A model generated the notes under the pieces. The model searched no databases and was not told where the DNA came from. It saw nothing but the letters and a program-made list of their open reading frames with translations. 15,478 bases of DNA, taken from the NCBI GenBank assembly GCA_964502465.1, contig CAZCWX010000374.1:1-15478 (forward strand), read 5' to 3'. The translations under genes and the position numbers were made by a program. Source of the stretch: CAZCWX01 sp964502465. Its GTDB lineage: Bacteria; Desulfobacterota; Binatia; Bin18. This document shows, piece after piece, positions 1 through 6,476 of this stretch. Within the stretch, counting starts at the first letter, position 1, and each line of letters begins with the position of its first letter.

Positions 1-19
1 TAAGTTGAACGTTCTCATC

Positions 20-78
20 TTGTGGTGCGGGCCTCTGGCCTGCACCCAGCCATGCAGGCGAGGGCGCCTGCACCACAA
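20..78. repeat. Two-hairpin interspersed repeat, copy 1
   Basis: This 59-bp element begins TTGTGGTG and ends CACCACAA, so its ends are 8-bp perfect inverted repeats. Two hairpins lie inside. The first is GTGCGGGCC (25-33), loop TCT, GGCCTGCAC (37-45), nine pairs including one G-T. The second is TGCAGGCG (53-60), loop AGGG, CGCCTGCA (65-72), eight pairs. TTGTGG (20-25) can pair with CCACAA (73-78) as a basal stem, giving a three-way junction; G25 is shared between basal stem and first hairpin. A second copy with a different first hairpin lies at 7915-7971. No ORF or transposase is inside it. It follows the 3' end of the minus-strand oxidoreductase gene, so it could also act in transcript ending or stability. 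Seen directly; function unknown. Confidence 0.85.
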
Positions 79-108
79 AAATCGATCAAGTTATTCTTGG
101 ATGGTTCC

Positions 109-978
109 TTAACCTTTCAATCCAACCTCCCGTGCAAACCGCGCCATCAGTTCCATGAGCTGGGCGAATTCTCCGGTCCAGGCACGGAAAGAGAGGTACA
201 CGTGGTGCACGCCAAGTTCGGCGTAATGCGGGACATCTTTGATGACCTGCTCAAGGGACGGTGCTGCTAAGGGAAGGACACAGATGTAGAGTTCCTCTGG
301 CTTGCGGCCTGTTTTCAGGGTCAGTTCCCGTAAAGTGTCGAGCGGACTTTTCAGATCTTCTGGTCCTTTGGCCATGGCAACCCAGCCATCCGCCAGGCGG
401 GCGACTCGCCGCAACGCTCCTGTTGTCATACCACCGACGAGAATCGGTGGTCGCGGCTTTTGCAGCGGCTGGGGAACAAATTTGATGTTGTCTACCTGAA
501 AGTGACGCCCTCTGAAATGCGGAACGTCTTGGGTCCACAGTGCTTTGAACATCTCGATCGTTTCATCAGTGCGGCTGCCGCGTTCCTTGATCGGCACTCC
601 CAGGGCGGTGAACTCGGGCTCTAACCATCCAGCACCGACACCAACTACAATACGGCCTCCAGAGAGGACATCAATGGTCGCGAGGGCCTTAGCAGTGTAC
701 AACGGATGGCGGTAGGGGAGGATCAAAACCGCAGTGCCCAGTTTCACCCGAGTCGTCTTCAGGGCCAAGGCACTCAGGACTGTCAAAGGTTCAAGGAAAG
801 GGTCATCGGGGTTAAAGGCGTAGCCTCCTTCAATCTTGGTAGGGAAGACAATGTGATCAGCAACCCAAACCGTGCTGTAGCCCAAACCCTCGGCAGCCTC
901 TGCGGCAGCGACGAGCCGTTTCGCTGGCTCGGTGTTCGCGAACGTGGTGAAGTGGGGCAAGACGAAACCGTAGTCCAT
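109..978 (-). CDS. LLM-class F420-dependent oxidoreductase
   Basis: This 289-residue protein is a luciferase-like monooxygenase fold enzyme of the F420-dependent type (TIGR03619-like, Rv2161c group), a cytoplasmic TIM-barrel redox enzyme that uses reduced F420 or flavin on an unidentified substrate. Visible marks are the N-terminal strand with the GLGYSTVWVADH turn (residues 31-42), the VGVGAGW loop (112-118) followed by EF (122-123) and the RGSRTDE motif (133-139), and the PPILVGG strand further on. Length is typical of the family. The start is supported by AAGGAGA five bases before the ATG; this Shine-Dalgarno overlaps the TAA of the upstream haem-oxygenase-fold gene, so the two genes are almost certainly co-transcribed and translationally coupled (10-base gap). 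Family call is strong; cofactor preference (F420 versus FMN) and substrate are inferred only. Confidence 0.9.
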   Translation of the reverse strand: MDYGFVLPHFTTFANTEPAKRLVAAAEAAEGLGYSTVWVADHIVFPTKIEGGYAFNPDDPFLEPLTVLSALALKTTRVKLGTAVLILPYRHPLYTAKALATIDVLSGGRIVVGVGAGWLEPEFTALGVPIKERGSRTDETIEMFKALWTQDVPHFRGRHFQVDNIKFVPQPLQKPRPPILVGGMTTGALRRVARLADGWVAMAKGPEDLKSPLDTLRELTLKTGRKPEELYICVLPLAAPSLEQVIKDVPHYAELGVHHVYLSFRAWTGEFAQLMELMARFAREVGLKG

Positions 979-988
979 ACGTATCTCC

Positions 989-1729
989 TTATAAAGTAGC
1001 CTCTACTCCTTTTTCCAGCCCCATTGCTACACGAAAGATGCCCTCCTGGGCAGCACGGAACTTCTCACACCAGTCTTTGAGCGCTGTACGAATCTTTTCT
1101 TGTCGTTCTGAGGTCGTCGCGTATTCAAGGACCATAGCGTAGACAGGCTCTCCATGCGCTTCTGCCTCTCCCATGTGTGCGTAGAAGAACTCAAGCGCTT
1201 CCCTACGCAGCCCATATTTCTCTGACAAGGCTTGTACGAGACGCTGGTTTGAATTCTCGCGACGGCTCTCGCCGCCGATTGACATCGCCGCAAGGGTTAC
1301 TAAACCGTACTCGCGGCGGCTCAGTTCCAACACCCAGTCGACATAGTCGATCGCCGCTTTGGCCACGTGCGGATGGGCCAGTTCTGCTGTAGTAGCACCG
1401 AAAGCTTCGGCGAGACGCCGTGAGAGCGCCCAGTGGGCGTCGTCGCCGCGTCCCATGACCGTTTCCTCATCAATTAGGTTCTCCACAATATGGCGGCGCA
1501 ATTTTTGGTCCACTGGACCAAGGCCGGTGTTGAGGAAAACGCCGCCAAAGGCGCGCACATGCTGGCCGGTACGATAGTGGTGCTGGATTGCCCACTTTTT
1601 CAGCGCCTGACGATCCATAGTGCCAGCCATCACACCGTCAAAAAAACTCTTGCCGTAGAGGGGTGCTTGCTCCTGTTCGTGCATGTAGGCACGTAGTTCC
1701 GTCACAAACTTGTCCGCCGACATAGCCAT
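989..1729 (-). CDS. TenA/PqqC-like haem-oxygenase-fold protein (candidate diiron oxidase)
   Basis: This 246-residue all-helical protein resembles the TenA/PqqC/CADD group, which includes thiaminases, PqqC and non-haem diiron oxidases. Candidate metal or active-site residues are E88/E89 in NLIDEE, H99, E154 in GGES, and H185 with H192 in FFYAHMGEAEAH. The usual HxxxDxxH spacing of the two histidines is kept, but the central Asp position is Ala189, with Glu at 188 and 190. There is no signal peptide, so it is cytoplasmic. It starts at ATG 1729, six bases after AGGAGG, and is the first gene of an operon with the F420-type oxidoreductase; this pairing suggests both act on one small molecule. It lacks enough signature to be called PqqC or TenA, and no pqq or thi genes are near. 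Confidence 0.8.
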   Translation of the reverse strand: MAMSADKFVTELRAYMHEQEQAPLYGKSFFDGVMAGTMDRQALKKWAIQHHYRTGQHVRAFGGVFLNTGLGPVDQKLRRHIVENLIDEETVMGRGDDAHWALSRRLAEAFGATTAELAHPHVAKAAIDYVDWVLELSRREYGLVTLAAMSIGGESRRENSNQRLVQALSEKYGLRREALEFFYAHMGEAEAHGEPVYAMVLEYATTSERQEKIRTALKDWCEKFRAAQEGIFRVAMGLEKGVEATL

Positions 1730-1945
1730 ACAGTACCTCCTTTTCCCTAACTCCGACCTAGGTATGAGACTCTGCTCGGACTGTTTTCACTCTGTAGCAC
1801 TATTGAACAGGAGGAAGAAAGGGGCATAGAGTTGGTTTTCATCCTCTCCAGAGAAACTCAGGAGTAAGAATTGTACAGGCACAGAGCTGAGAAGAGGTTC
1901 ACTAGCAGTTTTTCATTGAGTCCTCTTTTGGTGCCCTTCTTTGCC

Positions 1946-1989
1946 ACCACAGACACCTGTAGTGAAAGCACCTGCCACTCATCTGTGGT
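1946..1989. repeat. Inverted repeat upstream of HTH gene
   Basis: ACCACAGA (1946-1953) and TCTGTGGT (1982-1989) are perfect 8-base inverted arms, with a second nested pair AGTG (1961-1964) / CACT (1976-1979). The direct repeat CACCTG occurs at 1954 and 1969 inside the loop. The element ends about 85 bases before the HTH start and just before the candidate promoter, so it could be an operator for that protein or a weak RNA hairpin. The repeat is seen directly; a role is inference. Confidence 0.4.
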
Positions 1990-1996
1990 CCTAATC

Positions 1997-2025
1997 TGGA
2001 AGAGTCGTCCAAAAACAGTTAATAT
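1997..2025 (+). promoter_or_regulatory. Weak candidate promoter for HTH gene
   Basis: TGGAAG (1997-2002, three matches to TTGACA) and TAATAT (2020-2025, four matches to TATAAT) are 17 bases apart. A start near 2032 would leave a leader of about 43 bases. The match is weak and could be chance. Confidence 0.25.
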
Positions 2026-2074
2026 CGTCAATGGCTGGTCAAATCGAAGAAGAAAAAACGGAAGAGAGGAACAG

Positions 2075-2383
2075 ATGAAAAAACAAGGCAAGGGAGAACA
2101 GATCGTCGTTTCAGAGACGCAGCGTCAGATCTTACGAGAAGCGAGAGAACGCCTGGGATTAACGCAGGCCACACTCGAGAAGAAGGCGCGGGTGGGCAAA
2201 ACATATGCCTGGTATGTCGAAACGGGGACGACCAAAACGACGGCGCTCGTTCCCTTTTTGCGCTTAGTCTCGACTCTGCAAAAAGAAGCTGCGCGAGGAG
2301 AGGTGCCAGCGCGGCTTGCCACCGGATTACAGAAGCTTGCCCAGTCCTTGGAAAAGCGCCGCTCGGCCCCAGCCAAACGATAA
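2075..2383 (+). CDS. Small XRE-like helix-turn-helix protein
   Basis: This protein of 102 residues has an XRE-type DNA-binding core at about residues 15-58: an ILREARERLGLTQATLE first half (GLTQ is the classic turn into helix 2), then a VGKTYAWYVETG recognition segment and a LVPFLRLVSTL closing helix. The basic C-terminal tail (KRRSAPAKR) may add non-specific DNA contact. It is probably a small cytoplasmic regulator or the antitoxin-like half of a pair, but no toxin gene is adjacent. The frame stays open upstream to 1871, yet that extension looks non-coding; ATG 2075 is chosen because AGAGGA lies four bases before it and the conserved domain follows. It stands alone; nearby inverted repeats may be its operators. 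Specific target unknown. Confidence 0.75.
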   Translation: MKKQGKGEQIVVSETQRQILREARERLGLTQATLEKKARVGKTYAWYVETGTTKTTALVPFLRLVSTLQKEAARGEVPARLATGLQKLAQSLEKRRSAPAKR

Positions 2384-2750
2384 CGGACGCTCACAGACTA
2401 CCGTCTTGCGTGGGAAGCAGGAGAGACGCAACCTGGTGCGTCTCTCTCGGATCGTTGAGAGCACCCTGATGTGAGAACCGCTCTACATTCTGCCCACAGA
2501 GGCGTGGTTGCAGTGGTCGAGGGATAGAGGCCGAGGAAGAGGCAGTATCTCTTCTGGCAAAGGTGCTGAGGAAGGGCGAAAGCACAAAACTTGTACCCAT
2601 CACGGTTCTCTGGCTGATGGAAGCTATGTTGTGCAGTTTTCCTCTTCTCCTGCACTTTCAGTTCAGGGAGCGGTGATTGATAAGGGAACGTGTGGGAATC
2701 TTTCCGCCGAGACTTTACCACCTGGCGTTCATCCTGTACAAAAGCCTGGT
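2384..2750. other. Intergenic region, 367 bases, before the AbgT operon
   Basis: It holds the perfect hairpin at 2421-2446 and otherwise no recognised element. An open frame runs in from 2508 into the next small gene, but residues encoded before 2751 are Gly/Ser/Arg-rich with no recognisable fold, so this part is treated as leader. No convincing promoter or RNA gene was found. Confidence 0.5.
2421..2446. repeat. Perfect 10-bp inverted repeat, possible terminator
   Basis: GAGAGACGCA (2421-2430) and TGCGTCTCTC (2437-2446) flank a 6-base loop ACCTGG. It lies 38 bases after the HTH stop codon, which is the right place for a transcript end, but the following bases are pyrimidine-rich (TCTCGG) rather than a run of T. 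It could equally be a regulator binding site. The stem itself is certain. Confidence 0.65.
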
Positions 2751-2999
2751 ATGCGTGATGACGGGTTCAAATACCAACCGGGAGATATTGTCACACACGT
2801 CGGCTTTCTCAAGCCGACACGCCACCCGGCCGTGCCTCGCTTCCAAGTGATCGCCCAAACGCTTGAGATGGCTCCGCATGGCCCACAGCGGTACTACTAC
2901 ATCCGTCCGGCGGCATCGCGCAACTCTGGAGTAGAGGGCACCATCGACACGATCCGGGTGCAGGAAGACCACCTCGCGTCCCTTCAGGAAGAGGAGTGA
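2751..2999 (+). CDS. Small hypothetical protein upstream of AbgT carrier
   Basis: This 82-residue ORF is unrecognised. It is hydrophilic and strand-rich, with a start like an SH3-type barrel (FKYQPGDIVTHVGF), a basic-proline segment (KPTRHPAVPRF), a YYY segment and an acidic end (SLQEEE). It lacks a signal peptide, membrane segment or Cys. The frame is open from ATG 2508 (163 residues), but protein-like composition begins at ATG 2751, so that start is preferred; it has no good Shine-Dalgarno, so the start is uncertain. Its TGA overlaps the GTG of the transporter gene by GTGA (2996-2999), a classic coupling overlap. This arrangement is the best argument that it is translated. Possible roles are a small partner of the carrier or a coupling leader peptide. 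Confidence 0.55.
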   Translation: MRDDGFKYQPGDIVTHVGFLKPTRHPAVPRFQVIAQTLEMAPHGPQRYYYIRPAASRNSGVEGTIDTIRVQEDHLASLQEEE

Positions 3000-4555
3000 A
3001 CAAAAATCAGCTTGTGAAAACTGACAACGAGATCTCTGCGCCCTGGACCGATCGAGTCCTGAATGCTATCGAACGCCTGGGAAACCGACTGCCGGATCCA
3101 GCCGCGTTATTTTTTGTGTTGCTGCTTGCGGTGTGGATCATTTCTGCCTTGCTCGCTCCCGTCGAATTTTCCGAGATCGATCCACGCACCAACCAGCCAA
3201 TCCGAGTGCAAAACCTGTTAACCGGCAAAGCTCTTGCAGCTTTTCTGGCCAACATGGTGACGACGTTTACCAGTTTTCCTCCGCTCGGTGTTGTTCTCGT
3301 CGCCTTGCTCGGCGTCGGCGTTGCCGAGCATACCGGATTCATCAGTGCCGCGTTGAAGAGACTCCTCAGCTTCACGCCCACGGCACTGCTGACTCCAATC
3401 CTGCTGCTGGTCGCTATTATCAGCCACACGGCAGTCGATGCCGGATATGTGCTGGTGATCCCTCTCGGAGGGATTATCTTTTATGCAGCAGGGCGACATC
3501 CGCTCGCAGGGATTGCTACTGCATTTGCTGGGGTCTCCGGTGGTTTCAGCGCGAACTTCATTCCCTCTGCGCTCGATTTGATACTCCAGGGACTCAGCCA
3601 ATCTGCTGCCCAGCTTGTTGATCCCGCACGCCTGGTGAATCCGCTGTGCAACTGGTTTTTTACTAGTGTATCAAGTCTTCTCATTATCGGGATCGGTTGG
3701 ATTCTCACCGATCGGGTCATTGAACCGCGACTCCGACAGACCCCGGTTGACGGTGACCCGGCAGGACTGCCACGGATGGAGGAATTGAGCCGTGCCGAGC
3801 GTCGCGGCCTCCTGGCGGCGCTGCTCTCCATGGCAGCGAGCCTGCTGTTGCTGACCGTTGTGGCTGCGTCAGGCGATTCGCCACTACGGTCACCGCAAGG
3901 GGAGTTAACGGCAGCGACCGCACCGTTGATGCAGGCGATTGTTCCACTGATTTTTCTGTTTTTTCTCATTCCCGGAGTGGTGTATGGGTATGTTGCCGGC
4001 ACGGTACACAGTCATCGGGACATCATTAAAGGCATGAGCGCATCGATGGGCACGATGAGCTATTACATTGTGCTCGCTTTCTTCGCCTCGCTCTTCATCG
4101 CGGCCTTTGGCCAGTCGAATCTTGGCGCTTTGCTCGCCCTCAAGGGAGCAAGTCTCCTGAAAGCTCTTGCACTTCCTGGGGCCGCGACGATTGTCGGGAT
4201 CATCTTCCTTACCGCAATTGTGAATCTCCTGATCGGTTCAGCGTCGGCGAAGTGGGCCCTGCTCGCGCCCATTTTCGTGCCGATGCTCATGCAGCTTGGC
4301 TTTTCTCCGGAACTCACACAGACGGCATATCGGATTGGCGACTCGACGACAAATATCATTACGCCACTCATGCCCTATCTGCCGCTCGTGGTCGTCTATA
4401 GTCAGCGCTATGTGACCTCCGCCGGCATCGGCACCATTATTTCCTTGATGCTGCCATTCTCGTTCACGTTTCTCATCACCTGGACGCTTTTTTTGCTTGT
4501 GTATTGGGGGCTGGGAATTCCGCTAGGGATACAGGCGCCGTATACGGTGCCGTAG
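2996..4555 (+). CDS. AbgT-family transporter
   Basis: This 519-residue inner-membrane carrier belongs to the AbgT family (p-aminobenzoyl-glutamate uptake in AbgT; drug and sulfonamide export proposed for MtrF/YdaH). About a dozen hydrophobic segments are visible, the first at about 35-54 after a cytoplasmic N-terminus. Two hairpin-like motifs typical of the family are present: SHTAVDAGYVLVIPLGG (143-159) with SANFIPSALD (185-194), and SASAKWALLAPIFVPM (415-430) followed by YRIGDSTTNIITPLMPYLP (445-463). D194, W420, P438 and R446 appear to match residues reported as important in MtrF/YdaH (from memory of the structural work). The start is GTG 2996, five bases after AGGAA, overlapping the previous ORF by four bases. 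No aminobenzoyl-glutamate hydrolase (abgA/abgB) is adjacent, so the substrate is unknown. Confidence 0.93.
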   Translation: MNKNQLVKTDNEISAPWTDRVLNAIERLGNRLPDPAALFFVLLLAVWIISALLAPVEFSEIDPRTNQPIRVQNLLTGKALAAFLANMVTTFTSFPPLGVVLVALLGVGVAEHTGFISAALKRLLSFTPTALLTPILLLVAIISHTAVDAGYVLVIPLGGIIFYAAGRHPLAGIATAFAGVSGGFSANFIPSALDLILQGLSQSAAQLVDPARLVNPLCNWFFTSVSSLLIIGIGWILTDRVIEPRLRQTPVDGDPAGLPRMEELSRAERRGLLAALLSMAASLLLLTVVAASGDSPLRSPQGELTAATAPLMQAIVPLIFLFFLIPGVVYGYVAGTVHSHRDIIKGMSASMGTMSYYIVLAFFASLFIAAFGQSNLGALLALKGASLLKALALPGAATIVGIIFLTAIVNLLIGSASAKWALLAPIFVPMLMQLGFSPELTQTAYRIGDSTTNIITPLMPYLPLVVVYSQRYVTSAGIGTIISLMLPFSFTFLITWTLFLLVYWGLGIPLGIQAPYTVP

Positions 4556-4585
4556 ATCACCATGGGTGCAGTTTTTGGTCTTTTT

Positions 4586-4640
4586 GTCATGCTGAGCCGC
4601 AGGCGAAGAAGCTCCTTTCTGACTGAGACCTTCTTGCTAT
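4586..4640. repeat. Candidate dispersed intergenic repeat (GTCATGCTGAGC type)
   Basis: GTCATGCTGAGC (4586-4597) followed by GGCGAAGAAGCTCC and CTGACTGAGACCTTC resembles a short repeat that recurs in intergenic DNA of many environmental bacterial genomes, where it is often a longer imperfect palindrome. Here only one half seems present. It sits between two convergent genes, the AbgT carrier and the small secreted protein. Recognition is from memory of the pattern; no second copy lies in this window. Confidence 0.4.
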
Positions 4641-4661
4641 CAGAGGTGCTCATACATCGAA

Positions 4662-4973
4662 TCACAGGACAGTGACCCCCTCACCCGCAGCCACTATGCG
4701 TCTGTTGTCCCCGTTGCTATCGATGGACTCTACCCAGAAGGAATCGTCGTTCCCCTCGGTGTTCGCGGTGGTTGCTGTGGCCTTGCCCTTGCCGATCGTG
4801 GCTTTCTTGCTGGCGGTGGCCAGTGGACTGAGATCCTTAGCCTTGGCAATCACCGCGTTAAGCTGAACGTCGGCTCCCACCCTGTTCTGGCTCGATCTGC
4901 CCTGATCCTGGGCGCATACTGCGCCAAGGCCAAGCACGAAGATTAAACCGAGCACGAATAATACCTGCTTCAT
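4662..4973 (-). CDS. Small secreted protein of unknown function
   Basis: This 103-residue protein starts with a clear Sec signal peptide (MKQVL, hydrophobic core, AVCA before QD, cleavage near residue 21). The mature part is about 82 residues, rich in Ala, Thr, Lys and Asn, with a Lys/Thr-rich middle (KKATIGKGKATATTA) and an end containing FWVESIDSNGDNRR. DSNGD (85-89) has the DxNxD spacing of a calcium-binding turn, but the rest of an EF-hand loop is absent. The frame is open to 5051; ATG 4973 is chosen because AAGGAG lies seven bases before it and the signal peptide begins there. It is divergent from the CoA transferase with 102 bases between starts. No family was recognised. Confidence 0.7.
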   Translation of the reverse strand: MKQVLFVLGLIFVLGLGAVCAQDQGRSSQNRVGADVQLNAVIAKAKDLSPLATASKKATIGKGKATATTANTEGNDDSFWVESIDSNGDNRRIVAAGEGVTVL

Positions 4974-5008
4974 CGTCATTCTCCTTAGCATTATATTTCC
5001 CTCAGCTT

Positions 5009-5036
5009 TTGCTTCCTGGGGTGCCTGTGCTAGAGT
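5009..5036 (+). promoter_or_regulatory. Weak candidate promoter for the CoA transferase
   Basis: TTGCTT (5009-5014) and TAGAGT (5031-5036, four matches to TATAAT) are 16 bases apart. A start near 5043 would give a leader of about 33 bases carrying the strong AAGGAGGGG site at 5061-5069. Match quality is modest. Confidence 0.3.
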
Positions 5037-5075
5037 CCGAGCAGGTTGCACGAATTGTCAAAGGAGGGGAACACA

Positions 5076-6293
5076 ATGACTAGGCCCTTAGAAGGATATC
5101 GGATCATTGACTGGACGATTTGGCAGCAAGGCCCAGTGGCAACGATGATGCTCGCCGATCTCGGAGCAGAAGTCATCAAGGTTGAAGAGCGGATAGGCGG
5201 AGATCCCGGTCGTGGCGTCATGAGTATCGGCGGCAGCACGACCGGAGGAGAGGGGAAACGAAATTACTACTTCGAGGCCAACAATCGCCACAAGAAAAGC
5301 ATTGCGCTGGACTTGAAGAAACCTGAGGGGCGCAGGATTGTCTACCGACTGATCGAAAAGTCTGACGTGTTCGCCCAGAACTTTCGCAAGGGAGTGGCGG
5401 CAAAGCTGGGCTTAGATTACCAGACGCTCTCTCGCTACAATCCAAAACTGATCTATGCCAGCGCTTCGGGCTATGGACCGAAAGGACCAGACGCAGGGGA
5501 GCCTTCTTTCGACTATATGGGGCTCGCGCGCTCCGGCATCATGACTGCCGTGGGTGAACCTGACATGGACCCTCAGAATATCACTGGTGGTATCGCTGAC
5601 CAGATGGGCGCTATCATGCTGGCGCATGGGATCGTGGTCGCGCTGCTGGCCCGCGAGCGGTTGGGTGTTGGCCAGGAAGTCGATACCTCACACCTGGGCA
5701 GTATGATGGCTTTGCAGGGATTAAATCTCTCCTGTCGACTCACTCTTGGGAAGGAGTTCAAACGTTTTTATCGCACTAAAGCGGTGAACCCATTGTGGAA
5801 TCACTACAAGTGTCAGGACGATAAATGGATCTGTCTGGCCATGCCGCAAGCAGATCGGTATTGGTCGGACTTTTGTAAAGCCCTCAGTATCCAAGAACTG
5901 GAGAAAGACCCGCGATTTGCCACCATGAAGGTCAGGGGCAAGAATACTGAGGAGCTGATTACGGTCCTCGATGCAGTCTTTGCCTCCAAGCCGCGAGACG
6001 AATGGATGCGTATTCTGAAGGCTGGCGGAGACTTCATTTATACCCTCGTGAATAACATCAACGACCTGCCTGAGGATCCCCAGATGCTCGCGAACGAGTA
6101 TGTGGTGGATTATGACCATCCAGCCTGGGGACCGATCAAGGTGGTGGGATCGCCGCTGATCCTGAGCAAGACCTCGGCGGATCCCAGAGGGACAGCGCCG
6201 GAATTTGGTGAGCACACCGAACAGATCTTGATTGACACTCTTGGTTACTCTTGGGATGATGTCGTTCGGCTCAAAGAAGAGCAAGTGATCTAA
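5076..6293 (+). CDS. Class III CoA transferase (CaiB/BaiF/Frc family)
   Basis: This 405-residue cytoplasmic enzyme moves CoA between carboxylic acids, the activation step before degradation of acids such as carnitine, oxalate, bile or aromatic acids in known members. Visible family features are the N-terminal PLEGYRIIDWT strand, the GPVATMMLADLGAEVIKVE segment, SIALDLKKPEGR, DVFAQNFRKG, LGLDYQTLSRYNPKLIYAS, and the catalytic Asp in GGIADQMG, here D175, which forms the aspartyl-CoA intermediate in Frc. The ATG at 5076 is preferred over 5046 because AAGGAGGGG precedes it by six bases and homology starts there. It is complete and of normal length. No acyl-CoA dehydrogenase or hydratase is adjacent; the following MFS carrier could import its substrate. 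Substrate unknown. Confidence 0.93.
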   Translation: MTRPLEGYRIIDWTIWQQGPVATMMLADLGAEVIKVEERIGGDPGRGVMSIGGSTTGGEGKRNYYFEANNRHKKSIALDLKKPEGRRIVYRLIEKSDVFAQNFRKGVAAKLGLDYQTLSRYNPKLIYASASGYGPKGPDAGEPSFDYMGLARSGIMTAVGEPDMDPQNITGGIADQMGAIMLAHGIVVALLARERLGVGQEVDTSHLGSMMALQGLNLSCRLTLGKEFKRFYRTKAVNPLWNHYKCQDDKWICLAMPQADRYWSDFCKALSIQELEKDPRFATMKVRGKNTEELITVLDAVFASKPRDEWMRILKAGGDFIYTLVNNINDLPEDPQMLANEYVVDYDHPAWGPIKVVGSPLILSKTSADPRGTAPEFGEHTEQILIDTLGYSWDDVVRLKEEQVI

Positions 6294-6328
6294 AGCGGTC
6301 AGCTGTTAGCTGTCAGCATTCAGCTTGG
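6294..6328. repeat. Degenerate heptamer tandem repeat
   Basis: Directly after the CoA transferase stop codon, five consecutive 7-base units all begin AGC: AGCGGTC, AGCTGTT, AGCTGTC, AGCATTC and AGCTTGG. Such AGC-phased heptamer runs are a known kind of short tandemly repeated repetitive sequence in several bacterial groups. Its role is unknown; it may be a byproduct of slippage. Confidence 0.6.
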
Positions 6329-6476
6329 ACAAGAGAAACAGAGAAACGGGAAAAGAGAGAACTGGCCAAAGAAGATCGGGATAGATACGAGGAAGGGCTG
6401 GGGCTCTGTCTCAATTCTCTATTTCTCCCAGATTTTTCGGCTCTTCTCTTTTCCTTACCAAAGAGGGCTCCCTGCC

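Larger units (their letters stand above)
1730..2074. other. Divergent intergenic region, 345 bases
   Basis: This region separates the minus-strand TenA-like operon from the plus-strand HTH gene and must hold both promoters. It contains the AGGAGG site of the minus operon (reverse strand, near 1736-1741), an 8-bp palindrome ACCTAGGT at 1757-1764, an inverted repeat at 1946-1989 and a weak promoter candidate for the HTH gene at 1997-2025. Reading frames extend through it on both strands but translate to low-quality sequence and are not called. No RNA gene was recognised. Confidence 0.6.

Noticed and set aside
22..270. Plus-strand ORF at the window start
   Set aside because: It begins inside the two-hairpin repeat and then runs antisense to the F420-type oxidoreductase gene; no protein-like features.
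1871..2074. N-terminal extension of the HTH protein
   Set aside because: Composition is not protein-like, it crosses an inverted repeat and promoter candidate, and ATG 2075 has its own ribosome site.
2508..2750. Longer 163-residue version of the small ORF before AbgT
   Set aside because: The first 81 residues are low-quality Gly/Ser/Arg-rich sequence; fold-like sequence starts near ATG 2751. The point is not certain because ATG 2751 lacks a good ribosome site.
3133..3621. Alternative-frame and antisense ORFs within the AbgT gene
   Set aside because: They are frame shadows: Arg/Ser/Cys-rich, no ribosome sites, and overlap a well-supported membrane protein.
4990..4995. Perfect TATAAT on the minus strand just before the small secreted protein gene
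   Set aside because: It lies only four bases before the AAGGAG ribosome site, so transcription would begin inside that site, and no -35 match exists 16-18 bases upstream (CAGGAA at best).
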